From the NCBI GenBank assembly GCA_025345505.1, contig JANVCC010000049.1, forward strand, positions 7,717,568 through 7,781,567: a stretch of DNA of 64,000 nucleotides. The letters are read 5' to 3'. Shown here in pieces: positions 60,831 through 64,000 of the stretch. The stretch is from Todiramphus chloris collaris. Lineage: Eukaryota; Chordata; Aves; Coraciiformes; Alcedinidae. The notes under the pieces are model-generated. The model saw only the letters and a list, made by a program, of their open reading frames with translations, did not search any database and was not told the DNA's origin. A program made the translations under genes and the position numbers. Every line of letters starts with the position of its first letter. Position 1 is the first letter of the stretch.

Positions 60831-63769
60831 TGGTGACTCGTACCAGAACCTTTTCCCACTTTTTAGCCTCCAGCACAGCAGAAAAAGTCAAACTAGACTT
60901 CACTAGCTCCAAGATTCAGTGTTGCAACCTTTATCTGCAACTTTCAAGATTACAGCAGTCACCTTCAACTGCCGTTTCAAATGTAACGATGCTCATGTTA
61001 ATCCCATCTAGCTACACGTACAGTACGCGGTAACAATGTTAATAAAACGAAGCCTGGAGTTATAAATGAAACATTTTATTCTTTTATCAGAGGAAGAAAG
61101 GAGACTTTAGTTTGTATTTGCTTATCTTTTCAATTACTTGGGAGGCAGCCAGCAAAGGCGCTGCTGTAGGTCATACAAGCACACAGAGACTTCACACAGA
61201 GACGGAGAATATTTTCAGCGTGTTTCTTACAGGACTAATAATTTGCTTTAGTTTTCACTTATCCGTTCCAGGGAGGCTCTGAGGTTTAAATTACCCTGTA
61301 CTGAAATTAGAATTTGAACCTTTTCCTCACTTGGTAATTGATGAGTATCTGGCTATGCCATTCTTTAGCAGCTGCGTCGGCACCATGTGCATTGCCCTCC
61401 CACTTTGTTACCAAAGGTCATCTTTCCCTTTTCCTAAGCCTAGTAACAGCACCCAGAAACTCTCAGCATCTCTGCTGGGAGGGTGGTCATCTATCTGTAA
61501 GTATGTACTACAGTCTAGAGAAGAGTTTGAGAGCTACCTTCTTTTGTATTCTCAACAGATCTATGAGCTAGTCTGAAGCAATGCTGCCTTCTGCTTTCCT
61601 TGACACAAAGAGCAGTTGACTATCAGCATCTAAACAGGGAGGAGTGAAAAACTGGAGATAAGGATAGAGTCTGATAGTATTTTATCAGCATGCAACAACT
61701 ACACAGCTCTGTGACTGTGATGGCACCAGGCAGTACCAGTGGAGCCCTTAGACTCTGTGGCACCTCTGAAATAAAGGTTTGTAGACTACCCCAAGGGAGA
61801 GCAGAAGTCACAGGAGGAGACCACTGCGCACCCCACGTGTTAAGAAGAGGATAGGGTTGTATGCTGGTGGATCATATGCTTTGCTTCCTAGAACTCATAC
61901 AAGACAACACAACCTAGGAAACAACACCACTGTTTCTGATAGCTTCAGCCCATCCCCACCTACCCCTCCACACAGCTGGTACAAAGAACAGTGTGGGAAG
62001 GAGTCAGAAGGGCAGTAGATACTGGTGGGAAAGGTGGCATTTTTTTCCCCTGTCAGCTCCCAGCAGGTCCATTGCAGAGCCCTGCCAGCCTTAGGGGCTA
62101 CTCGGAGAAGGCAAGCTACAGGGTCTGCAAGGAGAGGGATCGGTGTGGACAAGCAAGAGACTGAAGAAGTACCATGCACCCATCACAACCAGACTGACAA
62201 GCTACCCTGGGTAGTGTGTTGGGTCATACAAATTTTGAAAATTCCTTTGGAATAAATTTAAGGTGAAATGACACCAAACATCTTGGAAACAAGAAGTGTT
62301 ATATGTAGTTCAGAAAGCTTTGGTCTCTAATGCCAACTTCATAAGAATATAAGAAAGAAAAGGGGAAGAGAAGAAAAGAGTGAGATACCACCACACTTGG
62401 CTCCATCAACATCTTGTGGGACTAGTCCAGATCTTGCATTCTTTTTTGGTGGATGTGCACTGTTCAATACACCACCGTCCTTTTTATACACCCAGGACAT
62501 GGGTGGCGTGGCCATGGACATGCAATGAAAAAATTAACTCGGGGAAAGACACATCCCACCTTTGCAGAACTTACCTCTTCCTATTGTTAACTTCCTTATC
62601 TGCTAAGAGCAGGCCCCAGCTTGGGCCAGGGTCGGTGCTGCATTTCACACCCTCCTCCTCCAAGTGCCTTTCTCATTCTCCACCCAGGTCAGGAAACCAC
62701 TCAAGGTTTGACCCATTAGTCCTTTTAGCCTCCAGTTCTGCGGCCTGCTAAGCAGAATAGCCCTTGGAAAAACCACCTGGTGACCTGCCACAGCTGCTGC
62801 AGGTGCAGTGCAGGAATATGGAGAGGATCTAGAGACCAGCTCCTCAGACCCTACAGGCATCCTTCAGCACCACAGATCCCCAGGAATGTGCAGGGACTGG
62901 TGGGCGGCATCCTGTTACTCAAACCTGGGGTCAAGGGATTCACCTGAGGTTCTGTTTCAAGTCCTCTGGTTAATCCAGTGGAATTTCAGCATAGCAACCA
63001 GGTCTATTAAATAATTTACCCGTGATACATCTTGGCACTGTTTCCTCGCTGCACAAGGGTGAATCAGGAGCAATACAAAATCCTAAAACATTCAAGGAAC
63101 CTGCAACTCCTTAGCTTTTGCATTTTGTAGAAATCAGCTCTAAGGGGCTTCTTCAAGGAGTAGCAATGGGTGTTATTTGCAGGTCCTGGCTGCCAGTTTT
63201 CAGTGACCAAGTTCACTGTGCTTCTGGAATTTTTTAAAAGGTAATGAATGGAGACAGACAAGCTTGCAAAATAGCTGTGCTGTTTAAAAGCCACACAGAA
63301 TACATGATCAGACAACTCCTCTTTTGGTTGAGAAAAACCAAAACTAAGTGGCAACTGTAGTTTCTAAGAAAGCAACAGGAAAAAAAAGAAAAAAAAAAAG
63401 AAACATCTATTTTTGCTTTTAAAGACTGAGTGGCGATTAGATGGGGTGACTCAGAGCAAATAGGCCTTGTTGGCTGATTAATGCCACTTTAGATATTCAA
63501 ATTACAAAAGCCTATTTTTGTATTCACAGACCTCCTCCTAACTGTTGAGCTATCAGGTTTACCTAGTAAAAAAAACCCCACAGCCTAGCAAAACAGCTTC
63601 AGTTATAATTTAAAAACTTAGTTAAACTTGTGTAAAACTTTGTGCAACAACATACTCCATTTTACACCACTCCTAGGTCAGTTTACTTTAAGTCTCCAAG
63701 CAAAAGGTATTGATGGGCACACATATTAATTAAACTAAAAATGCCTTTAAGGGTGCTTTAGCTGAACGG
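60831..63769. other. Upstream flank of TM9SF2, no gene recognised
   Basis: Short unrelated frames only. A 150-bp AT-rich patch at 63410-63560 carries an exact AP-1 site (TGACTCA, 63447-63453) and a MEF2-like CTATTTTTG. Confidence 0.7.
63379..63402. repeat. A-rich tract
   Basis: Short poly-A with G interruptions. Confidence 0.88.
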
Positions 63770-64000
63770 GGTTAACCTCCTGCCCAGGCGCGTCCCGAGT
63801 TACACTGACTCTACCGTGAGGGATTTTGCTTCCAAAGCAGCGACTCCAACCGCTCCTCCGGGCACCCCTCTCAAGATGGGACGAGGAGATGCCAGCGGAG
63901 GGGCCAGGAGACAAAGAGGGGCGCGCTGCCTGCACCCACGACCTTTCCTTGGCGGGAGGACCAAGTCGCGCTCCCTTCCCGCGGCTCGCACCCGGGCTCC
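63770..64000. promoter_or_regulatory. Edge of a CpG-rich segment, possible neighbouring promoter
   Basis: From about 63770 to the right end GC content and CpG number rise sharply (GGCGCGTCCCGAG, GGGGCGCGCTGCC, CCCGCGGCTCGCACCCGGG). It looks like the start of a CpG island cut by the window edge, about 3.3 kb upstream of the TM9SF2 start codon. No coding exon is evident. Confidence 0.5.

Noticed and set aside
61331-61576. 81-codon plus-strand frame upstream of TM9SF2
   Set aside because: No recognised domain. Overlapping frames of similar length exist in the other phases.

Overview
This window is vertebrate nuclear DNA, almost certainly from a bird. The reasons are a large multi-exon gene with GT-AG introns, several CR1 LINE 3' fragments of sauropsid type, a decayed MIR-like CORE-SINE, CpG-island promoter architecture, and introns shorter than those of the mammalian orthologue. 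There are no bacterial operons, ribosome-binding sites, CRISPR arrays or phage genes. I do not assign a species.

The one confident gene is TM9SF2 (transmembrane 9 superfamily member 2, a nonaspanin) on the minus strand. I could place all 17 coding exons between 60518 (start codon) and 28727 (stop codon). Each has canonical splice dinucleotides and the phases join without a break, giving a 646-residue protein with a signal peptide, a large luminal domain, nine predicted membrane segments and a C-terminal KVD tail. The promoter is a CpG island at about 59.9-60.83 kb with a YY1-type motif and a 19-codon upstream ORF. Two AATAAA hexamers near 28.2 kb mark the 3' end.

Region 1-28.1 kb lies downstream of TM9SF2. 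No coding gene is recognisable in it. It holds CR1 fragments (about 1.9, 9.7 and 24.1 kb), a 40-bp minisatellite (5.57 kb), a 41-bp tandem repeat (22.6 kb), a diverged direct repeat (16.25 and 17.3 kb), a MIR-like SINE (17.5 kb), and several AT-rich, ORF-poor blocks that resemble conserved non-coding regulatory DNA. In mammals the gene downstream of TM9SF2 is CLYBL, followed by ZIC5/ZIC2. If that order holds here, these blocks sit in the CLYBL/ZIC flank. This is inference from synteny, and no CLYBL coding exon was found.

Region 28.1-60.8 kb is TM9SF2. Its introns are AT-rich and carry small CR1 remnants, A-rich low-complexity tracts and two CTCF-like motifs. Region 60.8-63.75 kb is unassigned upstream DNA, and a CpG-rich segment begins at about 63.77 kb and runs off the right edge. 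It could be the start of another promoter.

I see no undescribed multi-gene system here. The items most worth checking are the candidate regulatory blocks, the CTCF-like pair, the SINE remnant, the duplicated homeodomain-core motif, the 16/17-kb direct repeat and the truncated CpG island.
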